A stretch of 8,981 bases of DNA from Polaribacter sp. (GCA_003537695.1 DPRC01000133.1:751-9731), one strand, 5' to 3'; numbered from the stretch's first letter, positions 1-7,398 are shown. Notes: a model not told the origin generated them from the sequence alone. Translations and numbers: made by a program.

Positions 1-945
1 GAAGAAGCGTTTTCTTTTGATGTTGCTGAAATGAGAGATGTTTGGTATCAAACTTCTTTTTTACTAGACAGTAAACAAACTGCTAATGGATTGGCACAAG
101 ACCGCTTTGATAATTATAAAAAGCAGCCTTTAACCTATACATTTCCAAAAAACTTTAAAGGAAACTTGCCAAAAATTAGTGCAAAGGCTTCAAAACCAAA
201 GGCGGCAATCATCAGAGAAAAAGGTTCTAATTCTGAGCGTGAAATGGCAAATGCCATGTATTTAGCTGGTTTTGATGTGAAAGATGTGCACATGACCGAT
301 TTAATTTCTGGCCGTGAAACTTTAGAAGACATTCAATTTATTGGCGCTGTTGGTGGTTTTTCTAATTCAGATGTTCTTGGCTCTGCAAAGGGCTGGGCGG
401 GTGCATTTTTATACAATGCAAAAGCAAAAAAAGCCTTAAAGAACTTCTTTAAAAGAGACGATACACTGTCTGTTGGTATTTGTAATGGGGCACAATTGTG
501 GATGGAATTGGATTTAATCAATCCTAAACATAAAGTGCATGGTAAATTAGTGCACAATGACTCTCAAAAGCATGAAAGCTCTTTTACCTCTGTGAAAATT
601 CAAGAAAACAACTCTGTAATGTTATCTTCTTTAGCAGGAACAGAATTGGGCGTTTGGATTTCTCATGGTGAAGGAAAATTTAGCTTGCCTGAAAAGGAAG
701 AAAATTACAATATCGTTGCAAAATACGGCTACGAGGGATATCCGAATAACCCCAATGGCTCCGACTATAACACTGCAATGATGAGTGACTTAACCGGAAG
801 ACATTTGGTCACCATGCCACACATAGAGCGCTCTACCTTCCAGTGGAACTGGGCAAACTATCCCGCGGGAAGAAAGGATGAAGTTTCTCCTTGGCTCACT
901 GCATTTATCAATGCTAAAAAATGGATTGATACGTGCAATAAATAA
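1..945 (+). CDS. purL: Phosphoribosylformylglycinamidine synthase (FGAM synthase), C-terminal part, 5' truncated by window
   Basis: The frame is open from base 1 and ends at TAA 943-945, so the last 314 codons of a much longer gene are visible. PurL converts FGAR, glutamine and ATP to FGAM in step four of purine synthesis in the cytoplasm. The visible part is the end of the synthase region (about codons 1-45), a linker, and a complete class I glutamine amidotransferase domain from about codon 60. Key motifs are the GGFSNSDVLGSAKGWAG segment (nt ~349-399), the nucleophile elbow GICNG with Cys codon 161 (nt 481-483), the SHGEG segment near nt 661, and the His and Glu of MPHIER (nt 820-822 and 826-828). 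This is the single-chain large PurL type, with glutaminase fused to synthase as in E. coli, and not the split PurS/PurL/PurQ type. All glutaminase residues appear intact. The ATG at nt 31 is internal, not the start. Confidence 0.96.
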   Translation, partial: EEAFSFDVAEMRDVWYQTSFLLDSKQTANGLAQDRFDNYKKQPLTYTFPKNFKGNLPKISAKASKPKAAIIREKGSNSEREMANAMYLAGFDVKDVHMTDLISGRETLEDIQFIGAVGGFSNSDVLGSAKGWAGAFLYNAKAKKALKNFFKRDDTLSVGICNGAQLWMELDLINPKHKVHGKLVHNDSQKHESSFTSVKIQENNSVMLSSLAGTELGVWISHGEGKFSLPEKEENYNIVAKYGYEGYPNNPNGSDYNTAMMSDLTGRHLVTMPHIERSTFQWNWANYPAGRKDEVSPWLTAFINAKKWIDTCNK

Positions 946-962
946 ATATTTTAAAACTTAGA

Positions 963-994
963 AAAAAGGATTCATTAGATAGTTCATCCTTTTT
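963..994 (+). terminator. Possible weak intrinsic terminator after purL
   Basis: There is a perfect 9-bp inverted repeat, AAAAAGGAT at 963-971 and ATCCTTTTT at 986-994, with a 14-nt loop. It begins 17 nt after the purL stop. Only two or three G:C pairs hold the stem, and the T run is part of the stem instead of following it, so termination would be weak or partial. The A/T symmetry means it could act in either direction. Some read-through into the downstream ligase gene is plausible. Confidence 0.42.
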
Positions 995-1025
995 GAGTAT
1001 CTTGTAGTGAACAAAATTCATTTCA

Positions 1026-2789
1026 ATGACCAAAAAACCAACACGGCTTTTTGATTTCCCCCAATATCAATTGCAGGAATACTCACAAGAAAAATGTTTC
1101 GTTTACAAAGAAAATAATATTTGGAAAGATATTTCTACACAGAAATATATCGACCAAGCAAATATGGCAAGTAGAGCCCTTTTAAAACTCGGAGTTCAAC
1201 CGAACGATAAAATCGCTGTAATTACTGTAAACAATAGCTATACATGGCATGTATTAGACATTGGTATTTTGCAGGTTGGAGCACAAAATGTGCCTTTATA
1301 TGCAACACTTTCCAGTAAAGATTATGCCTATATCCTAACCCACTCTGATGCGCAGTATTGCTTTGTTTCTGATGATGATTTATTAGAGAAAGTAAATGCA
1401 GTAAAGGAGCAAACAAATCTTAAAAAGGTCTTTTCTTTTAAAGAGTTTGAAGGAGACGACAGCTGGAATTCCTTCCTTAGTCTTGGCGAAGATCAAACCT
1501 TACAAACAGCAGTTGAGCAACGAAAACAAGAAGTAAAAGAAACGGACTTAGCTACAATAATTTATACTTCCGGAACTACAGGCACTCCAAAAGGTGTCAT
1601 GCTCTCACATAGGAATTTGGTTCAAAATATTTTTATGACTGCGGATAAATTAGATTTAAAAAGCAATAAAAAAAGAATTATCAGTTATCTACCAATTTGT
1701 CATATTTTTGAAAGGGCCTCCTCGTATCACTCTCAATACAGAGGTTTCGAGATTTATTTTGCGGAAAGTCTTGAAAAATTAGGCGATAATATAAGAGAGG
1801 TAAAGCCTCATTTTTTAACAGTAGTACCAAGACTTTTAGAAAAAATATTTGATAAAATTATTGACAAAGGAAGCCTGCTTACTGGAATAAAAAAAGCATT
1901 ATTTTTCTGGGCAGTAAATTTAGGAGAACAGTATAAACCTTACAAGGAGAATAGTGCCTGGTACTATTTTAGATTGAAGGTTGCACACAAACTTATTTTC
2001 TCTAAATGGCAGGAAGCCCTGGGTGGAGAATTGGAGTTTATGCTTTCAGGAAGTGCCCCACTACAACAGCGATTAATCCGAGTTTTTTCAGCAGCTGGAA
2101 TGCAAATTTTTGAAGGGTATGGCATGACAGAATCTGCTCCTGGAGGAACTTTAAACGACTTAAGAAATAATGGCCTAAAGATAGGTACTGTTGGCAAAGC
2201 TCTGAATAGAATAGAAATTAAAATAGCTCAAGATGGAGAGATTTTAATGAAAGGACCCAATATAATGATGGGGTATTATAAAAATGAAGCACTCACCCGG
2301 CAAACCATTGTGGATGGATATTTGCATACGGGAGATATTGGAGAATTAGACGCTGAGGGGTTCCTTACAATTACCGATCGAAAAAAAGAAATGTTTAAAA
2401 CTTCCGGTGGTAAATATATTGCGCCTGCTGCCCTTGAAAGTGAATTTAAACAATCGCGTTTTATAGCACAGATTATGGTGATTGGCGAAGGCGAGAAAAT
2501 GCCTGCTGCACTGCTACAACTAAATTTCGATTTTGTTTACGAGTGGGCAAAAAGACACCAACACAGTATTACAGACATCACTAGGGATGAAAAACTCATA
2601 CAGAGAATTCAAAAAGAGTTTGACTTCTACAACCAACAATTCGGAAAATGGGAACAACTTAAAAAATTCGAGATCACTCCCGACGAATGGACAATTGATG
2701 GAGGACACCTTACCCCTACAATGAAAATGCGAAGGAAGATTATTAAAGAAAAATATAAAAATCTGCATCAGAAAATATATAATTCTTAA
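1026..2789 (+). CDS. fadD: AMP-forming long-chain fatty acid-CoA ligase, copy 1 (divergent paralogue)
   Basis: This 587-residue protein belongs to the ANL adenylate-forming superfamily, FAA1/FadD15-like long-chain acyl-CoA synthetases. The family makes acyl-CoA from fatty acid, ATP and CoA through an acyl-adenylate. Visible motifs are the phosphate-binding loop YTSGTTGTPKGVMLSH (residues 180-195), GYGMTE (364-369), HTGD with the ribose-binding Asp (434-437), the hinge segment DRKKEMFKTSGGKY (451-464) and the late PTMK segment (Lys567) in the place of the C-terminal catalytic lysine. Length fits the family, and I see no signal peptide or membrane span. ATG 1026 lacks a clear Shine-Dalgarno and has no convincing promoter, so transcription may come partly from purL read-through. 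It is the upstream half of a tandem pair with the gene at 2866. Several positions usual in the family differ here: NSYTW where copy 2 has NRTEW, YATLS for YPTIS, and TESAPG for TETSPV. The chain-length preference cannot be read from the sequence. Confidence 0.92.
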   Translation: MTKKPTRLFDFPQYQLQEYSQEKCFVYKENNIWKDISTQKYIDQANMASRALLKLGVQPNDKIAVITVNNSYTWHVLDIGILQVGAQNVPLYATLSSKDYAYILTHSDAQYCFVSDDDLLEKVNAVKEQTNLKKVFSFKEFEGDDSWNSFLSLGEDQTLQTAVEQRKQEVKETDLATIIYTSGTTGTPKGVMLSHRNLVQNIFMTADKLDLKSNKKRIISYLPICHIFERASSYHSQYRGFEIYFAESLEKLGDNIREVKPHFLTVVPRLLEKIFDKIIDKGSLLTGIKKALFFWAVNLGEQYKPYKENSAWYYFRLKVAHKLIFSKWQEALGGELEFMLSGSAPLQQRLIRVFSAAGMQIFEGYGMTESAPGGTLNDLRNNGLKIGTVGKALNRIEIKIAQDGEILMKGPNIMMGYYKNEALTRQTIVDGYLHTGDIGELDAEGFLTITDRKKEMFKTSGGKYIAPAALESEFKQSRFIAQIMVIGEGEKMPAALLQLNFDFVYEWAKRHQHSITDITRDEKLIQRIQKEFDFYNQQFGKWEQLKKFEITPDEWTIDGGHLTPTMKMRRKIIKEKYKNLHQKIYNS

Positions 2790-2811
2790 TTCAAAAGCAA
2801 TTTATTAAGTA

Positions 2812-2842
2812 TTTGCGAATACCGTGTAAATTTCATATTTTG
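2812..2842 (+). promoter_or_regulatory. Candidate Bacteroidota-type promoter for the second acyl-CoA ligase
   Basis: The -33 TTG is at 2813-2815, within TTTG, followed by a 20-nt spacer and a -7-like element TATTTTG at 2836-2842. This is one base shorter than the consensus TAnnTTTG. The element ends 24 nt before the ATG, which leaves a short leader. The same TTG-N20-TA arrangement recurs before the gene at 4814. Because the motif is short, sequence alone gives moderate support. Confidence 0.48.
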
Positions 2843-2843
2843 C

Positions 2844-2863
2844 AGTTCTAGAAAACAAGAACT
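2844..2863. repeat. Short inverted repeat between promoter and start codon
   Basis: AGTTCT (2844-2849) and AGAACT (2858-2863) form a perfect 6-bp inverted repeat with an 8-nt spacer, ending two bases before the ATG at 2866. It occupies the predicted transcription start and leader region, so it could be an operator half-site pair or a small hairpin masking the ribosome landing site. It could also be chance, since 6-bp repeats are common in AT-rich DNA. Confidence 0.3.
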
Positions 2864-2865
2864 TT

Positions 2866-4653
2866 ATGGCAATAGAAATTACACGCATATTTGACTTCCC
2901 TTATTATCAGCTTGAAAAATATAATCTTAAAAAAGCACTTACTACAAAATATGATGGAAAGTGGGTTTCTACTTCTACACAGGAATATATAGACAAAGCA
3001 AATGCAATTAGCAGAGGTTTGTTAAAATTAGGGGTACAGCCCAATGATAAAATAGCACTCATCTCCACAACCAATAGAACAGAATGGAATATTTGTGATA
3101 TTGGAATTCTGCAAACAGGCGCGCAAAGTGTGCCCATCTACCCGACCATCTCCAAAGAAGACTATGCCTATGTTTTAAACCATTCAGAAGCAATTTATTG
3201 CTTTGCATCTGATCGTGATATCGTAGAAAAACTCAATCAAATTAAAGGAGACACTAGTGTAAAAGAAATATTTACTTTTGACGATATTATTGATGAAAAG
3301 AGTTGGAAAGACGTTTTAGAAGCTGGGAAAGACACGGACAATCAAGTTGAAGTAGAAGCGCGAAAAAAGGAAGTGAACGCTGAGGATTTAGCTACGTTAA
3401 TATATACCTCTGGAACTACAGGAAGACCAAAGGGAGTAATGCTGTCACATGCCAATATCGTCTCCAATGTGCTTGCAAGTGAAAAATACGTACCGCTGGC
3501 AAATGGAAAAGACAAAGCCTTAAGTTTTCTGCCTGTATGTCATATTTTTGAGCGGATGATTTTGTATTTATATCAATATTGTGGTACAGAAATTTATTTT
3601 GCTGAAGGACTTGAACAACTTACTGATAATGCGCAGGATATAAAGCCAAATGTAATGACGGCGGTTCCGCGCCTGTATGAGAAGATTTATGATAAAATAA
3701 TTTTAAAGGGGGAAACCTTAAAAGGTATAAAAAAGATATTATTTTTCTGGGCTGTAAACCTCGGTTTACGATATGAACCTTATGGTGCAAATGGTTGGTG
3801 GTACGAAAAGCAACTAAGTATTGCAAGAAAACTGATTTTTTCTAAATGGCAGGCTGCCCTTGGAGGAGAACTAAAGCTGATGGTTTCTGGAGCTTCTGCC
3901 TTACAACAAAGACTGACAAGAGTTTTTACAGCGGCAGGAATGCCGATTATGGAAGGCTATGGTTTAACAGAGACCTCTCCTGTTACGACTGTGAGTTTTA
4001 TGGAAGAAAATGGAGTAAGAGGCTTTAGAGTTGGAACTGTTGGTAGAGTAATAAGTGATGTAGAGGTTAAAATTGCTGAAAACGGTGAGATTTTAATAAA
4101 AGGTCCTAATATTATGCAAGGATATTATAAAGATCCTGAAAAAACGGCCGAAGTAATTAAAGACGGATATTTTCATTCTGGTGATAAGGGAGAGATCGAT
4201 GCTGATGGCTTTCTGAAAATTACAGGACGTACAAAAGAAATGTTTAAAACTTCCGGAGGAAAATACATCGTACCACCGTTATTAGAAGGAGCGCTGAAAC
4301 AATCCTTATTCATAGAGCAAATTATGGTGATCGGTGAGGGAGAGAAAATGCCGGCAGCACTGATTCAGCCAAATTTTGAATTTATAAAAGATTGGATTCT
4401 TAAAAAAGAACATAAAATTGGCACAACAAATGAAGAAATTATAAATTCTGAAGTGGTCATTAACAGAATTCAATTAGAGGTAGACAAAGGAAATACTCAT
4501 TTTGGAAACTGGGAACGCATCAAGCGTTTTGAGTTAACTCCCGACGTCTGGTCTATAGATAGTGGACATCTCACTCCAACCATGAAAATGAAACGAGAAG
4601 TCATTAGAAATACCTACCAAGATTTATATGATAAAATTTATTTAAAAAAATAA
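2866..4653 (+). CDS. fadD: AMP-forming long-chain fatty acid-CoA ligase, copy 2 (canonical paralogue)
   Basis: This 595-residue protein is the second FAA1/FadD15-like acyl-CoA synthetase of the tandem pair, activating fatty acids to acyl-CoA with ATP. Motifs are YTSGTTGRPKGVMLSH (residues 180-195), GYGLTE followed by TSPV (364-372), HSGD (437-440), the hinge segment GRTKEMFKTSGGKY (454-467) and PTMK with Lys574. It aligns with copy 1 without net length change up to residue 364. Copy 2 then carries a three-residue insertion near residue 385 (ENGVRGF region), and more residues near 555. It keeps the family-typical NRTEW (70-74), YPTIS (92-96) and TETSPV, so it is probably the standard housekeeping enzyme. 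ATG 2866 lies 76 nt after the copy 1 stop, behind its own candidate promoter, and a strong terminator follows. Both copies share long nearly identical DNA stretches such as the region encoding EMFKTSGGKY, consistent with a gene duplication. Confidence 0.94.
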   Translation: MAIEITRIFDFPYYQLEKYNLKKALTTKYDGKWVSTSTQEYIDKANAISRGLLKLGVQPNDKIALISTTNRTEWNICDIGILQTGAQSVPIYPTISKEDYAYVLNHSEAIYCFASDRDIVEKLNQIKGDTSVKEIFTFDDIIDEKSWKDVLEAGKDTDNQVEVEARKKEVNAEDLATLIYTSGTTGRPKGVMLSHANIVSNVLASEKYVPLANGKDKALSFLPVCHIFERMILYLYQYCGTEIYFAEGLEQLTDNAQDIKPNVMTAVPRLYEKIYDKIILKGETLKGIKKILFFWAVNLGLRYEPYGANGWWYEKQLSIARKLIFSKWQAALGGELKLMVSGASALQQRLTRVFTAAGMPIMEGYGLTETSPVTTVSFMEENGVRGFRVGTVGRVISDVEVKIAENGEILIKGPNIMQGYYKDPEKTAEVIKDGYFHSGDKGEIDADGFLKITGRTKEMFKTSGGKYIVPPLLEGALKQSLFIEQIMVIGEGEKMPAALIQPNFEFIKDWILKKEHKIGTTNEEIINSEVVINRIQLEVDKGNTHFGNWERIKRFELTPDVWSIDSGHLTPTMKMKREVIRNTYQDLYDKIYLKK

Positions 4654-4660
4654 TTCAACA

Positions 4661-4692
4661 CCTGATTTCAAATAGAAATCAGGTTTTTTTTT
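4661..4692 (+). terminator. Strong rho-independent terminator after the acyl-CoA ligase pair
   Basis: There is a perfect 9-bp stem, CCTGATTTC (4661-4669) with GAAATCAGG (4675-4683), closed by a 5-nt loop AAATA and followed directly by nine T residues (4684-4692). It starts 8 nt after the TAA of the second ligase. This is a textbook intrinsic terminator. It separates the ligase pair from the DUF2071 gene, which therefore needs its own promoter. Confidence 0.93.
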
Positions 4693-4716
4693 AACTAAAA
4701 ACTAAGAGTTCTCACA

Positions 4717-4747
4717 TTGATGGTGTGCTCAAAAAAAATTAACTTTG
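4717..4747 (+). promoter_or_regulatory. Candidate Bacteroidota-type promoter for the DUF2071 gene
   Basis: The -33 TTG at 4717-4719, a 20-nt spacer, and TAACTTTG at 4740-4747 give a perfect match to the -7 consensus TAnnTTTG. It sits just after the strong terminator of the preceding gene, where a new promoter is expected. It would give a leader of about 60 nt before ATG 4814. Confidence 0.55.
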
Positions 4748-4813
4748 TTTGAGATTATTATAACAGTCTGGACGTTGCAACCACTATGTTTCGTTGTATA
4801 AAACAATACAAAA

Positions 4814-5530
4814 ATGAGCTTTTTAAATGCAGAATGGAGAAAACTTGCGGTAGCAAATTATGTCATTGATCCAAAAATATTGGAGAACTATGTTCCTCCT
4901 GGAACGGAATTAGACTTTTGGGAAGGAAAATGCTATGTCAGCTTGATTGGGTTTATGTTTATGAATACCAAAATATTAGGTATTAAAATTCCTTTTCATA
5001 TTAATTTTGAAGAAGTAAATCTTCGATTTTATGTGAGGCGATTTGAAAATAATACTTGGAAACGCGCGGCTGTATTTATCAAAGAAATTGTACCGAAGCC
5101 TGCACTAACCCTTGTTGCAAACACCTTGTATAACGAGCACTATGAAACCTTACCCATGCGCCACCAATGGGAGGAAAATAGTAAAAATAGAGTAGTAACA
5201 TACGAATGGAAAAAAAAGAAGTCCTGGCAATCTTTTAAAGTAACTGCGGCACTAAATGCTACTGAAATAGCAGCAAACAGCGAAACTGAATTTATCACAG
5301 AGCACTACTGGGGATATGCCAAAGTAAACGGTCATGTGACGAATGAATATGAAGTAACACATCCCAGGTGGAAGGAGTATAAGGTGCAAAGCGCTGAGAT
5401 CAAAGTAGATTTTGAAATGGTATATGGCGCAGAGTTTGAGTTTTTAAATCACCTATCACCTGCCTCTGTGATGCTTGCAGAAGGCTCTGAAATCACCGTG
5501 GAAGGTAAAAAAACGCTAAAAATTAAATAG
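4814..5530 (+). CDS. DUF2071 (YqjF-like) family protein of unknown function
   Basis: This 238-residue soluble-looking protein matches the DUF2071/YqjF family, whose biochemical role is not established. Recognisable family features are the N-terminal FLNAEWRKLAVANY (residues 3-16), the PPGTELDFWEGKCYVSLIGF stretch (about 28-47), the NFEEVNLRFYVRR segment (about 64-76), KEIVPKPAL (about 89-97) and LYNEHYETLPMRH (about 105-117). The C-terminal half is less conserved and contains EHYWGYAK and a region ending in an Ala-Ser-Val-Met stretch. The fold is related to acetoacetate-decarboxylase-like beta structures as I remember it, but no catalytic lysine can be assigned here. ATG 4814 is the natural start, because the family motif begins at residue 3. 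No clear Shine-Dalgarno precedes it. It is monocistronic: a strong terminator and a promoter lie upstream, and the next gene is on the opposite strand. Family identity is secure but function is unknown. Confidence 0.88.
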   Translation: MSFLNAEWRKLAVANYVIDPKILENYVPPGTELDFWEGKCYVSLIGFMFMNTKILGIKIPFHINFEEVNLRFYVRRFENNTWKRAAVFIKEIVPKPALTLVANTLYNEHYETLPMRHQWEENSKNRVVTYEWKKKKSWQSFKVTAALNATEIAANSETEFITEHYWGYAKVNGHVTNEYEVTHPRWKEYKVQSAEIKVDFEMVYGAEFEFLNHLSPASVMLAEGSEITVEGKKTLKIK

Positions 5531-5616
5531 TCTGAATGGTATTTATTTGGAGGTAAAGCGAATACTTTTCATATTCTTTTATAAAAGCTTTGAGCAGTTC
5601 AAAAACAGGAATACTA

Positions 5617-6201
5617 TCAATCCAATTCTACAACAATTTCGTTTCTGCGGAAAAACAACTCGTATGGGGGATTGTATCCTAATACTGAAAAGTTAGAAGT
5701 GTATTTAATGTTGTTCTTATCTAACAATTGAATTAGCTGCTCTTTATATTTTTTAATTTTCGCATCACTTGCCCACCCACTAAAAGTAATTGCAGCCATT
5801 TTCTTTTCTGGAACTTCTAAAAATTTAATATTTATATTGTCTGGTTTTGGTAGGTTTTTCTTCGTTAAGCCCTGCGGTACTAAAAAGGACATGGTCATTT
5901 TATCCGCTAAGGTCATGGCAACAGGAGAAGTCATAGACATGCGCTCTTGTCTCCCATTCTTTCCAAAAATATATCCTCCTAAAATAGAAAATCCCTTCCC
6001 TGAGGCTTGTTTATACTTATCGGTATCTAATTTTACAGTTGTAAATAAGCTCGCTTCATATTTTCTAACTTCAAAACCTTCGAAGGATGTTAAGACATCG
6101 TATTGATATCCTTCTATATTATTACTACTCTTATAAAAATAGATTTGTGCTCCCACAAAAAGAAAGAGAAGCGCTCCTATGATAATTAAAAATGTTTTCA
6201 T
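5617..6201 (-). CDS. SOUL-family 'heme-binding' protein with N-terminal membrane anchor
   Basis: This 194-residue protein has an uncleaved-looking hydrophobic segment at residues 4-23, with a lysine at position 2 before it. The rest should be a SOUL domain exposed outside the cytoplasmic membrane, probably in the periplasm. SOUL landmarks are FEGFEVRKYE (residues 40-49), the GGYIFGKNGRQERMSMTSPVAM block (75-96), FSGWAS in the middle, and the closing YNPPYELFFRRNEI. Family members are related to eukaryotic SOUL/p22HBP heme-binding proteins, but bacterial roles are largely undefined. This copy contains no histidine and no cysteine, so conventional His or Cys heme ligation is excluded and heme binding is unproven. 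It starts at ATG 6199-6201 with an A-rich leader and no clear promoter. It lies 62 nt downstream of holA on the same strand, so co-transcription is possible. It converges with the DUF2071 gene 86 nt away. Confidence 0.88.
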   Translation of the reverse strand: MKTFLIIIGALLFLFVGAQIYFYKSSNNIEGYQYDVLTSFEGFEVRKYEASLFTTVKLDTDKYKQASGKGFSILGGYIFGKNGRQERMSMTSPVAMTLADKMTMSFLVPQGLTKKNLPKPDNINIKFLEVPEKKMAAITFSGWASDAKIKKYKEQLIQLLDKNNIKYTSNFSVLGYNPPYELFFRRNEIVVELD

Positions 6202-6263
6202 ATACTTTTTTGATTTGGTGAAAAGAAACGTTCTTTAAATGCTGCGCTGTTTATATATTCATT

Positions 6264-7265
6264 TTAGTGTAAAATTTTAAAAAGTAGTTCCTTAAGAATA
6301 TCCTCATTGCTTTGATTTGCTCCAACACCTTTGCTTTTGACATCCGCATCTCTTAAAAATGCAATTACTTGCGCTACCTTTCGCATGGGGTAATTTCTAG
6401 CTGCTACAAAATATTCATCTACAAAATAGGGATTAACACCCAAGTTTCTGGCAACAGCACTTTTGGATTTATCTTTCAAACCGTGAAATAGCAGCAGTTG
6501 TGTAAAATATCCATTCAAAAGAGAAATTGTCATTATCAATGGATTGTTCTTCGGGTTTTCTCCAAAATATTTGATAATCCTATTTGCTTTAACAATTTGC
6601 TTCTCCCCGACAGCCTTTCTTAATTCGAAATTATTAAAATCTTTCGAAATCCCTATATTCTCTTCAATGTGAGTATCACTAATAATTGTTCCCGCTGGTA
6701 ATACCAGCATCAGCTTGCCTAATTCGTTAGAGATCTTACTTAAATCAGTGCCTAAAAATTCTACTAACATTAAAGACGCTTTCGGCTCAATCTTATAATT
6801 CTTTTCACTCAGTACTTTCCGAATCCAATCTGAAACTTGATTTTCGTACAGTTTTTTACTTTCAAATATAAACCCTGTTTTAGCAATTACTTTGTGTAAT
6901 TTTTTTCGTTTGTCTAATTTTTTGTATTTATAATTTAATACTAAAACAGTGGTTGGTTGCGGGTTTTCTGCATAAGAAACAAGCTTTTCAATATTTCTAC
7001 TTAAATCTTGTGCTTCCTTAATTATTAAGACCTGTCTTTCTGCCATCATTGGGTAACGCTTAGCGGCAGCCACAATATCTTCTATTGTTGCATCCCTTCC
7101 ATACATCACTTGCTGATTAAACCCTTTTTCCGAATCCGCTAACACATGCGCTTCTATATAATCAGAAATCTTATCGATATAATAAGGCTCCTCGCCCATT
7201 AAAAAATAAATGGGCTTTATATTCCCACTTTTTATATCTGAAACAATGTTCCTTATCTCATTCAT
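6264..7265 (-). CDS. holA: DNA polymerase III, delta subunit
   Basis: This 333-residue protein is the delta subunit of the clamp loader, which opens the beta sliding clamp during loading onto primed DNA. The N-terminal RecA-like domain begins with IKPIYFLMGEEPYYIDKI (residues 16-33), typical of delta proteins and lacking a functional Walker A lysine-threonine motif, as expected because delta does not hydrolyse ATP. The segment RYPMMAERQVLIIKEAQ (69-85) lies where E. coli delta carries its clamp-binding Leu-Phe pair; Met72-Met73 would occupy that place (inference by alignment from memory). The middle three-helix region and the C-terminal helical collar domain follow, with a family-like ending in KELLFKIL. 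Length is normal. The start ATG at 7263-7265 is preceded by a purine-rich stretch (AGAAGAGATAAG), one of the few plausible ribosome sites in the window. The upstream neighbour is divergent (the HsdR-N-like gene) and the downstream one is the SOUL gene on the same strand. Confidence 0.94.
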   Translation of the reverse strand: MNEIRNIVSDIKSGNIKPIYFLMGEEPYYIDKISDYIEAHVLADSEKGFNQQVMYGRDATIEDIVAAAKRYPMMAERQVLIIKEAQDLSRNIEKLVSYAENPQPTTVLVLNYKYKKLDKRKKLHKVIAKTGFIFESKKLYENQVSDWIRKVLSEKNYKIEPKASLMLVEFLGTDLSKISNELGKLMLVLPAGTIISDTHIEENIGISKDFNNFELRKAVGEKQIVKANRIIKYFGENPKNNPLIMTISLLNGYFTQLLLFHGLKDKSKSAVARNLGVNPYFVDEYFVAARNYPMRKVAQVIAFLRDADVKSKGVGANQSNEDILKELLFKILH

Positions 7266-7330
7266 TTTCTTATCTCTTCTATTGCTAACGCAAATTCACG
7301 AATATAATTCCTCTTTTTTCACTCCACTCC

Positions 7331-7398
7331 TATTTTAAAAGCTTCCTTGTGTTTGAGTTCTGCAATACCGCGACCTCTTTTCTTAGGAATTTAAAATA
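7331..7398. repeat. Imperfect inverted repeat in the divergent holA / nuclease-fold intergenic region
   Basis: TATTTTAAA (7331-7339) plus TTCC (7343-7346) can pair with GGAA (7386-7389) plus TTTAAAATA (7390-7398). That gives 13 pairs with a 3-nt bulge (AGC) and a 39-nt loop. It lies in the gap between the two divergent start codons (about 200 bp), which otherwise shows no clear feature. It is very AT-rich and could be chance or a shared regulatory site. I found no perfect TAnnTTTG element here for either gene; the nearest for holA is TGAATTTG on the minus strand at 7291-7298. Confidence 0.25.

Noticed and set aside
785..1020. Loss of function of PurL glutaminase because MPHIER differs from the E. 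coli MPHPER
   Set aside because: The catalytic His and Glu are both kept. Isoleucine at this site is, as I recall, usual in Bacteroidota PurL.
5576..5587. CTTTTATAAAAG palindrome between the convergent DUF2071 and SOUL genes as a bidirectional terminator
   Set aside because: It is a 12-nt palindrome with no loop, only one terminal G:C pair on each side and no T tract. It cannot form a stable terminator hairpin.
5837..6106. 89-codon plus-strand open frame
   Set aside because: It lies wholly within the SOUL gene on the opposite strand, which has clear family motifs. Its translation resembles no family I know.
6222..6236. AAAGAA-ACG-TTCTTT mini-hairpin upstream of the SOUL start
   Set aside because: It has six mostly A:T pairs around a 3-nt loop, so it is marginally stable at best and common by chance in this AT-rich sequence.
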